A DNA stretch of 64,000 nt from Actinoallomurus soli. GTDB lineage: Bacteria; Actinomycetota; Actinomycetes; Streptosporangiales; Streptosporangiaceae. The stretch is taken from the NCBI RefSeq assembly GCF_024055715.1, contig NZ_JAMXMV010000003.1, positions 496,001-560,000 of the forward strand, given 5' to 3'. This document shows positions 54,295-62,887 of the stretch, piece by piece (position 1 is the stretch's first letter; each line of letters starts with the position of its first letter). Made by a program: the position numbers and the translations under genes. A model generated the notes under the pieces. It saw only the letters and a program-made list of their open reading frames with translations, had not been told where the DNA came from and searched no databases.

Positions 54295-55357
54295 ACGGCG
54301 CCGTCCGATACGTGTGACACCGTCCGCCGACGTGCACGTGGCGCACGTCGGCGGCGAGCCGCTCCGGCAGCTGCCGGTACACCCGGTGGACCAGGTGCCC
54401 GCGCGCGTCCTCCTGCGGCTCGAGGTCGAACCAAAGCAGGGCCAGGGTGCGCAGCGCCGGCTCGGTGGCGGCCCACGCCGCCACCGCGCCGAGCAGCACG
54501 TCGATCCAGTACCGCTGGAACGTACGCCGCAGCACCGGCACGTGGTCACCGAACCGGGCGACCAGGTCCTCCGTCGTACGGAACACCACCTCGTCCCCGG
54601 TACGCACGTCGGTGCCCTCGCCGCGGCCCTGGAACAGGTAGCCGTACCGGACCGCGAGATCGCTCTGCAGGCCGGCCAGGTACACCGTGTCGCCCTCCCG
54701 CACGCCGTACGCGTAACCGAGGAACCCTGGGCGGCCGGCGTCCATGAAGTTCCAGTCCGCCGCCTCGAACATGCCCTGCGGCAGCAGGTCGGGCTCGTCG
54801 AGGTGGCAGCGCAGCGTCACCGGCGTGCCGAAGCGCGGGAACCGGTCGCCGACGATGTCGTCGCAGACCCCCGTCATGGCGGTGACGGCGAACCGGACGC
54901 CCCGGTAGCCGAACGGCACGGGCGCGCCGATCGGGGCCGTGTCGTTGAACGAGCGCAGCAGCGCCCCCAGCGGCAGCCCGAGCTCCTCGGCGATCTCCTC
55001 CCGCGGCGCCGGATCGTCCAGCCACCGCGCCAGCAACGCCCGCCGCTCCCCCAGCAACGGATTCTCGGCGACCCAGCGCCGGTAGAACTCATCCGGCGCG
55101 GCCGCCCCCGCGTCGACGTCCGGCCGCGCATCGCACCGCGCACCGACCGGCACCGACCCCACGCCGGTCGGCGTCGAGCCGGCCGACATCGTCTCGACCG
55201 GTCTGGTGCCGGCCGGCGTCCCGTTCGCCGTCACCATCGCGGCCGGCACCGCGTCATTCGGCGTCGTCCTAGCCGACGTGGTCTCGGCCGACGTGGTCTC
55301 GGCCGGCATCGTGTCGTTCGGCGTGGTCTCGGCCGGTGTCGGCATCGTGTCGGTCAC
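54212..55357 (-). CDS. Unknown protein with pentapeptide-repeat-like N-terminus
   Basis: 381 residues from the GTG at 55357, which overlaps the upstream gene stop (GTGA). The first ~60 residues are low-complexity with period five (TMPAE, TTSAE, TTPND). From ~80 a conserved-looking globular region follows: EFYRRWVAENPLLGERRALL, GVCDDIVGDRFPRFGTPVTL, VYLAGLQSDLAVRYGYLFQG, RYWIDVLLGAVAAWAATEPA. No catalytic motif, signal peptide or membrane helix recognised. Its 3' end overlaps the GMC gene (convergent). It is coupled to the third flavoprotein-like gene, so a shared role in the cluster is likely. Confidence 0.75.
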   Translation of the reverse strand: MTDTMPTPAETTPNDTMPAETTSAETTSARTTPNDAVPAAMVTANGTPAGTRPVETMSAGSTPTGVGSVPVGARCDARPDVDAGAAAPDEFYRRWVAENPLLGERRALLARWLDDPAPREEIAEELGLPLGALLRSFNDTAPIGAPVPFGYRGVRFAVTAMTGVCDDIVGDRFPRFGTPVTLRCHLDEPDLLPQGMFEAADWNFMDAGRPGFLGYAYGVREGDTVYLAGLQSDLAVRYGYLFQGRGEGTDVRTGDEVVFRTTEDLVARFGDHVPVLRRTFQRYWIDVLLGAVAAWAATEPALRTLALLWFDLEPQEDARGHLVHRVYRQLPERLAADVRHVHVGGRCHTYRTAPFSRVATLLGERWSAVPAPRSPGDRPAR

Positions 55358-56937
55358 CGCAGTGCTCCGTCCATCGGCGTCGGATGCGCCGGCGCCGCCC
55401 GCCCGGCCTCCAGCGCGGCGAAATGTTCTCGGTGCGCCCGGGCGTAGGCGAGTTCGGCGAAGCAGTCGGCGTTGAAGTGGAACTGCGGCGGCTCGGCGAA
55501 GTCGGCGACGCTCGCCTCGATCCACGCGGTCGTGTCGGCCGCCACCTCGGCGGTCAGGGCCGCCGCGGCCCGCTCGGCCGTGATGCCCGCCGCGCGCCGT
55601 CTCCAGTAGCGGCGCACCCGGTTGCCGTGATGGAACGGCGCTACGGCGCGCAACGGGTGCAGCGGGTGCCCGCCCCCCGCCGCGTCACCCACCGCGATGA
55701 TCCGCCCGGCTCCCTGGCCGGAACCGCCCAAGGGCCGGCCGGCCGAGGGCGGGTCGGCGGGCACGCCGGCCGAGAACAAGTCAGCCGAGGACAGGCCGGC
55801 CGGTGGCGGGTCGGCCGAGGGCGGACCGGCCGGACGCCACGCGGTCGCCGACACCAGGCGGGGCCGGTCGGGGCCGTCGCGAACCGCGCCGTCCAGCACC
55901 GCTTCCGGCCGTTGCAGCAGCTCGGCCGCTGCCGTCACGAACAGCCGGCGTACCAGCAGCCGGACCGCGTCAAGGTAGCCGGGCGAGCCGGGCGCGGCAC
56001 CGGGCGGAACCAGCCCCGCCTCCACCGGGTCGAAGACGTGGTGCTCGGGCACCTGCACCGCCAGCCAGGCGGGCGCGCCGGCCGGACCGAGGCCCACCAC
56101 CACCTGCCGGACCCGGTACTCGTCGTGGTCCTCGTCGAACGCGGGCGCGACCCGGCGGCGGCACTGCGCGCCCACCCTCAGGTCCAGGGCGCCCACGATG
56201 AGATGCGCGCGGGCCTCAGTGGGGCCGCGCCCGTCGCCGTGATCGACCACGAGCGGCGCGGTCCTGATGCCGCAGGCCCGCGCCGTGCTACCCGCCGGGT
56301 CGTCGTCGAGCAGCACCAGTTCCGGCCGGCCGAGGCCGACCGTGTCACCGGGATCGGCCCCCTCGCCGGGAGCACCCGGTTCGCATGTATCACCAGGCTT
56401 GCCGCGATCACCAGGCTCCCGGAGACCACCAGGCTCGCCCGGATCGGCGGAATCGGCGGGCCGCAACCGCACCCGCGGTGGGTGCCCGGAGCGCCGGTCC
56501 ATCGCCTCCACCGCGGCGAGGTAGGCCCACAGCTCGGCGACGAGCAGGGCGGCGGGCACCCGCAGCACCGCCGGCCAGGTGGCGGTGACGGTGACGCGTG
56601 GCCCGCCGTCCGTCCACTTCTCGTGCAGTTCCATCGCGCGGCCGGCCCGAGTGGTATCCCACCGCAGCGCGTCCGCGAGCCGCCAGGGGGACCCATCGGC
56701 GCGGGTCGGCAGGCCGCCGGGACCGTAGCGGCGCAGCAGAAGCCGGTCGAGCAGCGCCAGATGCCGGTGCACGCCGACCGGCAGGCACCACATGGCGCCC
56801 GGACCGAGCAGCGGGTCGCCGGGCGGACCGGCACCGGGCACCCACACCGCGGACCGGCCCGCCGCGAGCGTCCACAGGATCGCCATCGCGCCCGCGCCGC
56901 CCCCGCCGAGTACTGCCAGGTCCGGCCGCTGCCGCAT
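55354..56937 (-). CDS. Diverged flavoprotein-like oxidoreductase (copy 3)
   Basis: 527 residues from the ATG at 56937; GGTGGAGACG lies upstream. It aligns by eye with copies 1 and 2: LAVLGGGGAGAMAILWTLAA at the start, RRSGHPPRVRL, DHGDGRGPTEARAHLIVGAL, VPEHHVFDPVEAGLVPPG, and VGDAAGGGHPLHPLRAVAPF near 415. It keeps both dinucleotide motifs but is ~140 residues shorter. It has two low-complexity insertions: a hexapeptide-like EPGDRG block near residue 185 and a pentapeptide-like DPPPA block near 390. Opposite strand to copies 1 and 2. Function unknown; FAD use inferred. Confidence 0.7.
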   Translation of the reverse strand: MRQRPDLAVLGGGGAGAMAILWTLAAGRSAVWVPGAGPPGDPLLGPGAMWCLPVGVHRHLALLDRLLLRRYGPGGLPTRADGSPWRLADALRWDTTRAGRAMELHEKWTDGGPRVTVTATWPAVLRVPAALLVAELWAYLAAVEAMDRRSGHPPRVRLRPADSADPGEPGGLREPGDRGKPGDTCEPGAPGEGADPGDTVGLGRPELVLLDDDPAGSTARACGIRTAPLVVDHGDGRGPTEARAHLIVGALDLRVGAQCRRRVAPAFDEDHDEYRVRQVVVGLGPAGAPAWLAVQVPEHHVFDPVEAGLVPPGAAPGSPGYLDAVRLLVRRLFVTAAAELLQRPEAVLDGAVRDGPDRPRLVSATAWRPAGPPSADPPPAGLSSADLFSAGVPADPPSAGRPLGGSGQGAGRIIAVGDAAGGGHPLHPLRAVAPFHHGNRVRRYWRRRAAGITAERAAAALTAEVAADTTAWIEASVADFAEPPQFHFNADCFAELAYARAHREHFAALEAGRAAPAHPTPMDGALR

Positions 56938-57054
56938 CGACGTCTCCACCCGTCTCCTTCCGGTCGCCTCATCGGCCGGCGCCCACTCCGACGACCGGCA
57001 TCCGTCCCCGCATCGCCGCAGCCGCCGACACACACACCGGCGGCCGGTGACCCG

Positions 57055-57261
57055 GCACCGCCCGGCGCAGGGACAACCGGGCCCGCTCGGACGGCCGGCG
57101 CCCCGTACCGCCCGGCGCCAGGTCAGCCGGCGCCCGGCACCGCCCGGCGCAGGGACAACCGGGCCCGCTCGGATGGCCGGCCCCCACGCCGCGCGGTGCC
57201 GGATCAGCCAGGCCTATTCCGACGGCCGGCACCCCGCACCGCCCGGCGCCAGGTCAGCCGG
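57055..57261. repeat. Direct repeats between copy 3 and the glycosyltransferase gene
   Basis: A 45-base unit (57055-57099) recurs at 57137-57181 with one mismatch. A second unit ACCGCCCGGCGCCAGGTCAG (57107) recurs at 57238. Rare GC-rich repeat array in a ~320-base gap between leftward genes. Confidence 0.75.
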
Positions 57262-58693
57262 TGCCCACACCGGCGGCCGGCACCCGTTGCCGTGCGGCGA
57301 CGTCGGTGACGGCGGTGTAGACGTCCAGTAGGCGCCGGGTGACGCTCTCCAGGTCGTAGCCCGCGGCGCGCTGCGCGCCGGCCTCGCCCAGCCGCGCCGC
57401 CAGCTCCGGCGAGTCCAGGCACCGCTGGATCGCCTCGGCGAGGGCGGGCGGGTCGCAGGGCGGCACGATGAGCCCGGCGGCACCGTGCCCGACGACGGTG
57501 GGCAGCCCGCCCACGTCGGTGACGACCACCGGACGGCCCGCGGTGAGCGCCTCCAGGACGGTGCCGCCCATCTCCTCGTGCCGCGACGGGATCACCACGA
57601 CGGCGGCGCGCCGCATCGTTCGCGCGATGTCCGGACGGTCCAGGTGGCCGCGCAGCTCCACCCGGTCCTCGATGCCCAGCCGCCGCAGCTGGGCCCGGCA
57701 CCGGACCAGCTCGTTGCCGTCTCCGCACATCACGAACCGCGCGCGTACACCCTCGGCGATCAGGAGGGCGGCGGCGTCGACGTAGTCGGCCCAGCCCTTC
57801 TCCGGCGCGAACCGTCCGCAGTAGAGCACCATCGGCTCCGCCTCGGCCGCCGGCCCCGCCCCGGCCACCGGCTCCGCCGCCGTGATCGGCGCCGCCCCGG
57901 CGACCGGCTCAACCTCCGCCACCGGCTCGGTTTCCACGACCGGCTCGGCCCTGGTGGCCCGCTCGGCTCTGGCCGTCGGCTCGGCCTCGGTGATGTCGGC
58001 GGGGGCGGCGGGGTCCGGGCGGAAGTCGGCCAGTCGTACGCCGTCCGGCACCACATGGACGCGGTCGGGGTCGGTGAGGCCGAGGCCGAGGTAGGCGTCG
58101 CGGACCCGCTGCGTCAGCACCACGACCGCCTCCGCCCGGCGTATCGCGATCCGCTCGAAGTACCGCGCCGGCTCGATGAGCAGCCGGCCGCCCAGCGTCT
58201 CCGGGTGGAACGTCACCAGCGCGCTGCAGTGCACCGTGAGCACGAGCGGCCGGCGCAGCAGCCGCCGGGCGAGCACCGCGAACAGGAACGTCCACGGCAG
58301 CTCGCTGCAGTGCATGTGGATCAGCGAGTACCGCCGGTGCCGTCCGCGCAGGCGCTGTCCCGCGCACCAGGCGACGAGCGCGAGCCCCCACGACACCAGG
58401 AGCCCCACGTAGCCCTTCGAGCGGGTGGGGATCGGTGCCACCGGCGGGGACAGCAGCTCGAAGCGGGTGCGCTCGTCCCGCCGTACCGCGCGCGGCATGC
58501 CCGGCCGCCGGGGGAACACCACCGTCTGGCGGGTGCCCAGCTCGGACAGCTGCTCGGTCGTCTGCATGATCTGCACCTGCATGCCGCCGATCGGCTCGTA
58601 CTGCAGCTCCCGGTGGGTCAGCTCGCGCCCGCCCAGGTAGTAGTACGGCGTCAGCCGCAGGACGTGCAGATCGGCCTCGTCACAGCTCCGCAT
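57254..58693 (-). CDS. GT4 glycosyltransferase (NeoM/KanF-like)
   Basis: 479 residues. The N-terminus VLRLTPYYYLGGRELTHREL with QYEPIGGMQVQIMQTTEQLS matches glycosyltransferases that attach GlcNAc or glucose to 2-deoxystreptamine. GT-B C-terminal half: VLYCGRFAPEKGWADYVDAA and SRHEEMGGTVLEALTAGRPV (EX7E). Between the halves nine hexapeptide repeats ending in EP (VAEVEP, VVETEP; 57835-57993) form an unusual insertion. The gene overlaps the aminotransferase end by 14 bases. Donor and acceptor are inferred. Confidence 0.85.
   Translation of the reverse strand: MRSCDEADLHVLRLTPYYYLGGRELTHRELQYEPIGGMQVQIMQTTEQLSELGTRQTVVFPRRPGMPRAVRRDERTRFELLSPPVAPIPTRSKGYVGLLVSWGLALVAWCAGQRLRGRHRRYSLIHMHCSELPWTFLFAVLARRLLRRPLVLTVHCSALVTFHPETLGGRLLIEPARYFERIAIRRAEAVVVLTQRVRDAYLGLGLTDPDRVHVVPDGVRLADFRPDPAAPADITEAEPTARAERATRAEPVVETEPVAEVEPVAGAAPITAAEPVAGAGPAAEAEPMVLYCGRFAPEKGWADYVDAAALLIAEGVRARFVMCGDGNELVRCRAQLRRLGIEDRVELRGHLDRPDIARTMRRAAVVVIPSRHEEMGGTVLEALTAGRPVVVTDVGGLPTVVGHGAAGLIVPPCDPPALAEAIQRCLDSPELAARLGEAGAQRAAGYDLESVTRRLLDVYTAVTDVAARQRVPAAGVGTG
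57835..57993 (-). repeat. 18-base-periodic repeats in the glycosyltransferase gene
   Basis: Nine imperfect 18-base units encode xxxxEP-type hexapeptides between the two Rossmann domains. Expansion by slippage is likely; the linker position keeps the enzyme intact. Confidence 0.75.
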
Positions 58694-59951
58694 GGTGCGT
58701 GCGGACCTTGTCCAGCGCCCGGACGATGTCGTCGACGTCGGAGGCGTCGCCGAGCAGCGCCGAGTGGTGGAACAGCAGCGTGGTGTCGCAGTACCTTTCG
58801 GCGCCGCCGTAGTCCCGGCCCAGGGCGCGGTCCCGGCCGTGGTCGTCCCACAGCGCCGCGAAGCGCCGCTTGGTCTCCGGCCGCAGCATGATGCTGCGGT
58901 GCAGCGGCGCGTCGGCCGGGTACCAGGTCATGCCCAGCTCGGCGATGAGCGCCTCGGCGACCCGGCCCAGCGGCACGTCGCCGAACGTGCCCGGCTCCAC
59001 CTGGACGCCGTACTCGTAGATCGACCGGGCGTCGGCCTCCTCCGGCAGCGGCACGGGCGCGAAGCCGCCCAGCTCGGCCAGGCGCCGCTCCAGCTCACCG
59101 GCGATCTTCTCCCGGTGCTGGTGCTGCGCGTCGAGCCGGGGCAGCTGGTCGATCAGGACGGCGGCGGACAGCTCCGACATGCAGTAGTTGGCGCCCATGA
59201 TCTCGCCGGCCTCGACCAGCTCCATCTCGCCGGCGGCCGAGCTCCCCTCCGGGTACCAGCGCGAGTCGGCGCGCAGCTGCTGGACCCGCCGGTAGATGCC
59301 CTCGTCGCTCGTGATGACCGCGCCGCCCTCGCCGCCGGTGAGCACCTTGCCGTTCTGGAAGCTGAACACGCCGACGTCGCCGTACGTGCCCACGGCGCGG
59401 CCGCGCCACCGGGCGCCGTGCGCCTGCGCGCAGTCCTCGACCAGCGGGACGCCCGCCTCGCGGGTGAGCGCGGTGATGCCGTCGAGGTCCGCGACGGTGC
59501 AGGCCAGGTGGACGAGGATGACGGCGCGCGTACGGTCGCTCAGTCCGGCGCGGATGGTGTCGGAGGTGATGCAGCCGGTGCGCGGGTCGGAGTCGACGAG
59601 CACGGGCAGCGCGCCGACGCGCAGCACGGCGGTGACCGGCGCGACCCAGGTCATGGCGGGCACGATGACCTCGTCGCCGGGGCCGATGTTCAGTGCCTCC
59701 AGGGCGACGAGCAGGGCGCTCGATCCGTGGTCGACGCTGACGCAGTACGGCACTCCGTTGTAGCGGGCGAACTCCTCGGCGAAGCGGCGCTCCCGCGCGC
59801 GCTCGCCGTCGCTGGGCCAGCTGATCGCCCACCGGCGGGACCGCAGCGCGGCGATCAGCTCCTGCTCGGTGGCCCCGTCGTACTGCGGCCACGCCGGCCA
59901 GGGACGGCCCTGGCGTACGGGGGTGCCCCCGGAGACGGCGAGTGCGCTCAT
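58680..59951 (-). CDS. DegT/DnrJ/EryC1 aminotransferase (scyllo-inosose aminotransferase type)
   Basis: 423 residues. The N-terminus WPAWPQYDGATEQELIAALR with SRRWAISWPSDGERARERRF, the block YNGVPYCVSVDHGSSALLVA, the PLP Lys in FSFQNGKVLTGGEGG (~200) and RADSRWYPEG fit the NeoB/BtrS/TobS family that transaminates 2-deoxy-scyllo-inosose with glutamine, in two steps for 2-deoxystreptamine. Other cyclitol or sugar ketones are possible. The gene overlaps the downstream glycosyltransferase by 14 bases and is ATGA-coupled to the dehydrogenase upstream. Confidence 0.88.
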   Translation of the reverse strand: MSALAVSGGTPVRQGRPWPAWPQYDGATEQELIAALRSRRWAISWPSDGERARERRFAEEFARYNGVPYCVSVDHGSSALLVALEALNIGPGDEVIVPAMTWVAPVTAVLRVGALPVLVDSDPRTGCITSDTIRAGLSDRTRAVILVHLACTVADLDGITALTREAGVPLVEDCAQAHGARWRGRAVGTYGDVGVFSFQNGKVLTGGEGGAVITSDEGIYRRVQQLRADSRWYPEGSSAAGEMELVEAGEIMGANYCMSELSAAVLIDQLPRLDAQHQHREKIAGELERRLAELGGFAPVPLPEEADARSIYEYGVQVEPGTFGDVPLGRVAEALIAELGMTWYPADAPLHRSIMLRPETKRRFAALWDDHGRDRALGRDYGGAERYCDTTLLFHHSALLGDASDVDDIVRALDKVRTHHAEL

Positions 59952-60961
59952 GACTGTCCACCTTCCTGCTCGATCTCGAAGAACCGGCGCAACGGTGCGG
60001 CCTCACCGCTGTCCTCGAGGACCGCCCGGTACCGGCTCAGCGGCAGCGGCTCGCTCACCAGGGGCGCCAGCCGCACCGCGCCGGACGTGGCCGCCGCCAG
60101 CGCGTTGCGCAGCTGGCCCTGGCCGGACAGGACGCCGTACAGCGTCAGCTCGCGGAGCATCACCGTGCTGGGTTCAAAGCGGGTCGCCTCCTCGCCGGAG
60201 TAGCCGACGAGCACGTAGGCGCCGCCGGGACGGGTGGCGCGCAGCCCGTCGGGGAAGACGTCGGCCACGCCGGTGGCGTCGAACACCACCTCGGGCTGCT
60301 CGTCGTCCCAGTCACCGAGGGACGCCCGCGCGTCCAGCCCGAGTGTCGTGGCCAGCCGCCGGCGGGCCGGCATCGGGTCGACCACGCTCACGCGGGCCGC
60401 GCCGGCCGACGCGGCCAGCTGCGCCACGAGCAGCCCGATCGCGCCGCCGCCGATGACGCCCACGAGCCGGTCCCGTACGTCGGGGCCCCGCTCGCAGGCG
60501 TGCAGCGCCACGCCCAGCGGCTCCAGCAGGCACGCCTGCGCGCCGGACAGCTCCTCGGGCAGCGGTTCGAGCTGCTGCGCCGGGATCGTGAGCAGTTCGG
60601 CGAACGCGCCGGGCCGGGTGAAGCCCAGCTCGTCGCAGTCGCCGCAGAGGTTGAACCGGCCCGCCGCGCACTGCGGGCAGTTCCGGCACGGCAGGATGTT
60701 GTCCGCCACGACCGCCCGGCCGACCAGCTCCGGGCGGGTCGGCGCCGACACGACCCGGCCCGCCCACTCGTGCCCCGGGATCACCGGGTACTCCGCGTCG
60801 TGGAGGGTGCCGCGCAGCAGCCGCAGGTCGGTGCCGCACATCGCCACGTGCGTGACCGCGACCAGTGCCTCGCCCGGCGCGGGGACCGGCCGGGGCACGC
60901 GCTCGACGGCGTGCTCTTTGGGCCCGCGGACCACCAGCGCGAGCATGTCCGTTTCGCTCAT
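59948..60961 (-). CDS. Zinc-dependent dehydrogenase, 2-deoxy-scyllo-inosamine dehydrogenase type
   Basis: 337 residues. GroES-like N-terminal domain with MCGTDLRLLRGTLHDA and GHEWAGRVV (catalytic zinc), structural-zinc cysteines in CRNCPQCAAGRFNLCGDC, then DELGFTRPGAFAE, which is close to NeoA/KanK-type enzymes. Rossmann motif VGVIGGGAIGLLVAQL near residue 175. Predicted to oxidise an aminocyclitol hydroxyl to a ketone for the second transamination. It overlaps both neighbours by four bases, tightly coupled with aminotransferase and methyltransferase. Confidence 0.88.
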   Translation of the reverse strand: MSETDMLALVVRGPKEHAVERVPRPVPAPGEALVAVTHVAMCGTDLRLLRGTLHDAEYPVIPGHEWAGRVVSAPTRPELVGRAVVADNILPCRNCPQCAAGRFNLCGDCDELGFTRPGAFAELLTIPAQQLEPLPEELSGAQACLLEPLGVALHACERGPDVRDRLVGVIGGGAIGLLVAQLAASAGAARVSVVDPMPARRRLATTLGLDARASLGDWDDEQPEVVFDATGVADVFPDGLRATRPGGAYVLVGYSGEEATRFEPSTVMLRELTLYGVLSGQGQLRNALAAATSGAVRLAPLVSEPLPLSRYRAVLEDSGEAAPLRRFFEIEQEGGQS

Positions 60962-61740
60962 CGCGCCCCGCCTTCCGTGAGGTACCCGGCGTCGAGGTTT
61001 CCGGCGTCGGGGTTCGGGCTGTCGCCGAGGCGGTGCACGAAGAACGCGCGGCCGTGCCAGCCGTAGTTGATGAACTCGCTGTAGTCGTAGAACCCGTCGG
61101 TCCGGGCGAAGCACTCCCGCAGCGCCCGGCGCATCCCGAACCGCGGGTTGGCCCGGTTGCAGTTGTAGTCGTCGAGCAGGATGACGGCGCCGTCGGGGAA
61201 CAGGCGGTTCCCCAGCAGGTGGTCGAGCACCTGGACCGTGGAGGCGTACAGGTCGCAGTCCAGGTTGGCGATGGCGACCTCCCGCCGCAGCGGGTCGGAC
61301 ACCAGCGACTGCTCGAACATGCCCCGCACGATCGTCCAGCCGGCCTCGCCGAAGCGGCGGGTGAACTCGCGCCGCAGCATCTCCTCGGTGCCCGGCGGCG
61401 ACGCGTCCTCACTCTCCCGCCAGTAGCCGGTGTCGACCACCTCGTACGAGATCGCGTCGACGTTGTTGGTGCTCTTCGGGAACCCGGCGAAGGAGTCGTA
61501 GACGTACATGTGCCGCGGGTGCAGCGTGGCGTAGAACTCGGTCAGCGCGTCGAACTCGACGATGAGGTCCGCCAGCAGAAGCGAGCTGAACCCTTCGAAG
61601 CAGCCGAATTCGGCGACGGCGCCGGGAATGTGGGAGCCGTAGACGTATTCGAATACGGTGCGGAATGCGTCGCCGTAAATCTTGGCGGCCCGCTGCTGAT
61701 CGAGATATGTGGCATTGGTGACTTGCTCGGAGGTACGAAT
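60958..61740 (-). CDS. TylF/MycF-type O-methyltransferase, apparently starting at AUU
   Basis: 260 residues if started at ATT (61740). The SAM motif PGAVAEFGCFEGFSSLLLA (~45) lies upstream of the first ATG in frame (61509), so that start would cut off the cofactor site. Between the in-frame stop at 61758 and 61509 there is no ATG, GTG or TTG. ATT follows AAGGAG (end of the radical SAM gene) by 10 bases. MYVYDSFAGFP, IANLDCDLYAST and VILLDDYN (metal Asp pair) are typical of this magnesium-dependent sugar O-methyltransferase family. A sequencing error or frameshift is the alternative. Confidence 0.75.
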   Translation of the reverse strand: MRTSEQVTNATYLDQQRAAKIYGDAFRTVFEYVYGSHIPGAVAEFGCFEGFSSLLLADLIVEFDALTEFYATLHPRHMYVYDSFAGFPKSTNNVDAISYEVVDTGYWRESEDASPPGTEEMLRREFTRRFGEAGWTIVRGMFEQSLVSDPLRREVAIANLDCDLYASTVQVLDHLLGNRLFPDGAVILLDDYNCNRANPRFGMRRALRECFARTDGFYDYSEFINYGWHGRAFFVHRLGDSPNPDAGNLDAGYLTEGGAR

Positions 61741-61747
61741 CGCGAAT

Positions 61748-62887
61748 TCACTCCTTCACGGTGGCGGCGTCGTAGAGGGCGGGATCGACGTCGATGTCCA
61801 TGTTGAGTTCGCAGCAGCGGTAGCAGATGGGCTGCAGCCCTTCGCGGATCATCTGCCGCATGCGGGTGTAGGTGTCGCCGTGGAACACCTCGCTCAGTGA
61901 CCTGTCCCGGATGGAGCCCATGACGGTGTCGGCGAACGTGGTGCAGCTGACGACCTGGCCGTCGGGCAGCACGGTGGTCTGCGCCCAGAGCTTCACGCAG
62001 GTCGTCTCCCGTACGATCCGGCTCCAGTCCTTGGCGAAGAACCGGCTCTTCTCGCGGTTGCTGTAGCGGGTCGGCGCGACCAGCACGCGGACCCGGTCGG
62101 TGAGCCGGTCGGCCTCGTCGAGCAGCTCCTCCAGCCGTGCCGGGTCGATGTCCGCGTGCTGGTGCTCGTTGCAGTAGCCCGCCCAGGACATGAACGGCCG
62201 GCCGGTCACCGCCTCGAACGCGGCCCGCGACCCCTTGCCCTCCTCGCGGGTGAAGAAGCTCGACAGCCCGACGGTGATCTCCTCGACGCCGAGCTCCTCG
62301 CACAGGTGCACCATGTCGACCAGGTGCGTGTAGTTCATGCCGGTGACGACGAAGTTCAGGGCGATGTTCGGGCCGCGGCCGGCCCGTGCCTTGGCGTCCT
62401 GCAGCGCCTTGAGCCCGGCGACGGCCCGCTCGAAGGCCTTGCGGCCGCGGATCGGATCGTTGACCTCCGTGTTGGGGCCGTCGATGGAGATGTACACGTC
62501 GTCGATGCCGGCGGCCACGATGTCCTCGGCGAACCGCGGCAGCAGCGTGGCGTTGGTGCTCATGTCGAGGTTGCAGTCCGGCATCCGCGTCTTGGCGATG
62601 CGGATGAGCTCGACGACGTCGTCGTGCATGAGCGGCTCGCCGCCCATGATCGTCAGGTAGACCTTCTCGCTGTTGCCCTCGGCCAGCTCGTCGACCAGGG
62701 CCGTCCACATCTCGACGCTCATCTGGTCGCGCTTGACGTCGGCGAGCCATGTGCTCTCCGCCGCCGAGTCGCCGTACATCCAGCATTCCCGGCAGGTCAG
62801 GTTGCACGACCAGTTCACGAACACCGTGACGTGGCGCGGCACCACCGGGATCGTCGTCGGGATGACCGGCAGTGGCTGCATCACCAT
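61748..62887 (-). CDS. Radical SAM enzyme with SPASM/Twitch-like C-terminus
   Basis: 379 residues from the ATG at 62887, ATGG-overlapped with the deacetylase end and preceded by GGAG. The radical SAM cluster motif CNLTCRECW (CxxxCxxC) is near residue 28, then MGGEPLMHDD and YISIDGPNTEVNDPI. The C-terminus has cysteines CVKLW, VSCTTF and CYRCCEL for an auxiliary cluster. Such enzymes in aminoglycoside pathways act as dehydrogenases (BtrN) or epimerases (NeoN). Since a Zn dehydrogenase is also present, an epimerase or other role is possible here. Confidence 0.85.
   Translation of the reverse strand: MVMQPLPVIPTTIPVVPRHVTVFVNWSCNLTCRECWMYGDSAAESTWLADVKRDQMSVEMWTALVDELAEGNSEKVYLTIMGGEPLMHDDVVELIRIAKTRMPDCNLDMSTNATLLPRFAEDIVAAGIDDVYISIDGPNTEVNDPIRGRKAFERAVAGLKALQDAKARAGRGPNIALNFVVTGMNYTHLVDMVHLCEELGVEEITVGLSSFFTREEGKGSRAAFEAVTGRPFMSWAGYCNEHQHADIDPARLEELLDEADRLTDRVRVLVAPTRYSNREKSRFFAKDWSRIVRETTCVKLWAQTTVLPDGQVVSCTTFADTVMGSIRDRSLSEVFHGDTYTRMRQMIREGLQPICYRCCELNMDIDVDPALYDAATVKE

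Noticed and set aside
57485-58891. Plus-strand open frame opposite the glycosyltransferase
   Set aside because: Shadow of the GT gene; Arg/Pro-rich with no motif, and the minus strand has a full GT-B protein.
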